A stretch of 6,137 nucleotides of DNA, from positions 1 through 6,137 of the forward strand of contig JAQBPC010000477.1 of assembly GCA_028287725.1 (NCBI GenBank), in the 5' to 3' direction. Shown here piece after piece: positions 5,861 through 6,137 of the stretch. Under the pieces are notes generated by a model that was not told the DNA's origin, did not search any database, and saw only the letters and a program-made list of their open reading frames with translations. The stretch comes from Chloroflexota bacterium (GTDB taxonomy: Bacteria; Chloroflexota; UBA5177; JANWHV01). A program made the position numbers and the translations under genes. Each line of letters starts with the position of its first letter. Positions within the stretch are counted from its first letter, which is position 1.

Positions 5861-6137
5861 GCTAATCTCCTGGTAGTGCGGGCCGGTAAGGCGTCGCACA
5901 AGATGGAAATGAAGTGGCAGTGAGCCCACGATGCCAGGACATAACCTGGTGTGCCGTGGGTGACGAAGGTTCTCGATCGCATCCCGGTCACGCTGGACAG
6001 TCCGTTACGCCCTAGTGCTTCCGGTCGTCCGCCTCTGTCATCCGCTCGCGATGAGGCCGATGAGAGAATCAGGCCACACAGAATTCTCCCCACGGTATGA
6101 CAAGGCTCCGTAGCAGGCGCCGGATCGGAAGCTGAAC
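5861..6137. other. right-end stretch with no convincing gene
   Basis: One minus-strand frame is open from the window edge to a TGA at 5859-5857, about 92 codons, and its stop overlaps the ATG of the 28-codon ORF as ATGA. Its translation is a jumble of serine, arginine, cysteine and histidine with no recognisable motif, so I do not call it a gene, although a real gene entering from the right cannot be excluded. No tRNA, repeat or strong promoter is visible. Confidence 0.4.

Overview
The window is moderately G+C-rich (roughly high fifties percent by eye), densely coded, and has no tRNA, rRNA, CRISPR array, transposase or integrase that I can see. The leaderless-looking kinase start, the multi-pass glycosyltransferase with a 'DKAPG' loop and a 'GPRH' motif, and the receiver-first histidine kinase together suggest a Chloroflexota-like bacterium (Thermomicrobia or a relative). 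This is inference from protein style only. An actinobacterium or another G+C-rich soil lineage is not excluded.

Layout, left to right. (1) The left edge carries the N-terminal 162 residues of a GAF-domain protein on the minus strand (start at 488, running off at base 1). (2) A 176-bp spacer follows, with two stem-loops and a plausible promoter for the GAF gene. (3) A 290-residue soluble protein of unknown family lies on the minus strand (665-1537), with a TATAAT-like promoter and, just upstream, a strong 15-bp hairpin that separates it from what lies to the right. (4) A gap of more than 400 bp without a convincing gene ends in a hairpin plus T-tract that would terminate plus-strand transcripts. 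(5) A two-gene minus-strand operon reads leftward: a membrane-anchored metallophosphoesterase (3612-4484), then a polytopic GT-C type glycosyltransferase (2113-3615), joined by a 4-base GTGA overlap. (6) Diverging from that operon on the plus strand is a cytoplasmic protein with an N-terminal receiver domain fused to a histidine kinase (4533-5759). (7) The right end holds a possible 28-residue ORF with a good Shine-Dalgarno sequence and otherwise no recognisable gene.

The most coherent unit is the divergent pair of transcription units around 4485-4532. A perfect 10-bp palindrome there, AGTGTACACT, supplies a TACACT -10-like hexamer on both strands. The kinase and the phosphoesterase/glycosyltransferase operon may therefore be transcribed from one symmetric element. 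The two operon products fit a cell-envelope role, such as handling a lipid-linked sugar or phospholipid substrate, and the kinase is a candidate regulator. The substrate and the regulatory link are inference. I see no clear evidence of an entirely new system. The best leads are the unknown 290-residue gene, the symmetric promoter, and the plus-strand terminator with no gene in front of it.
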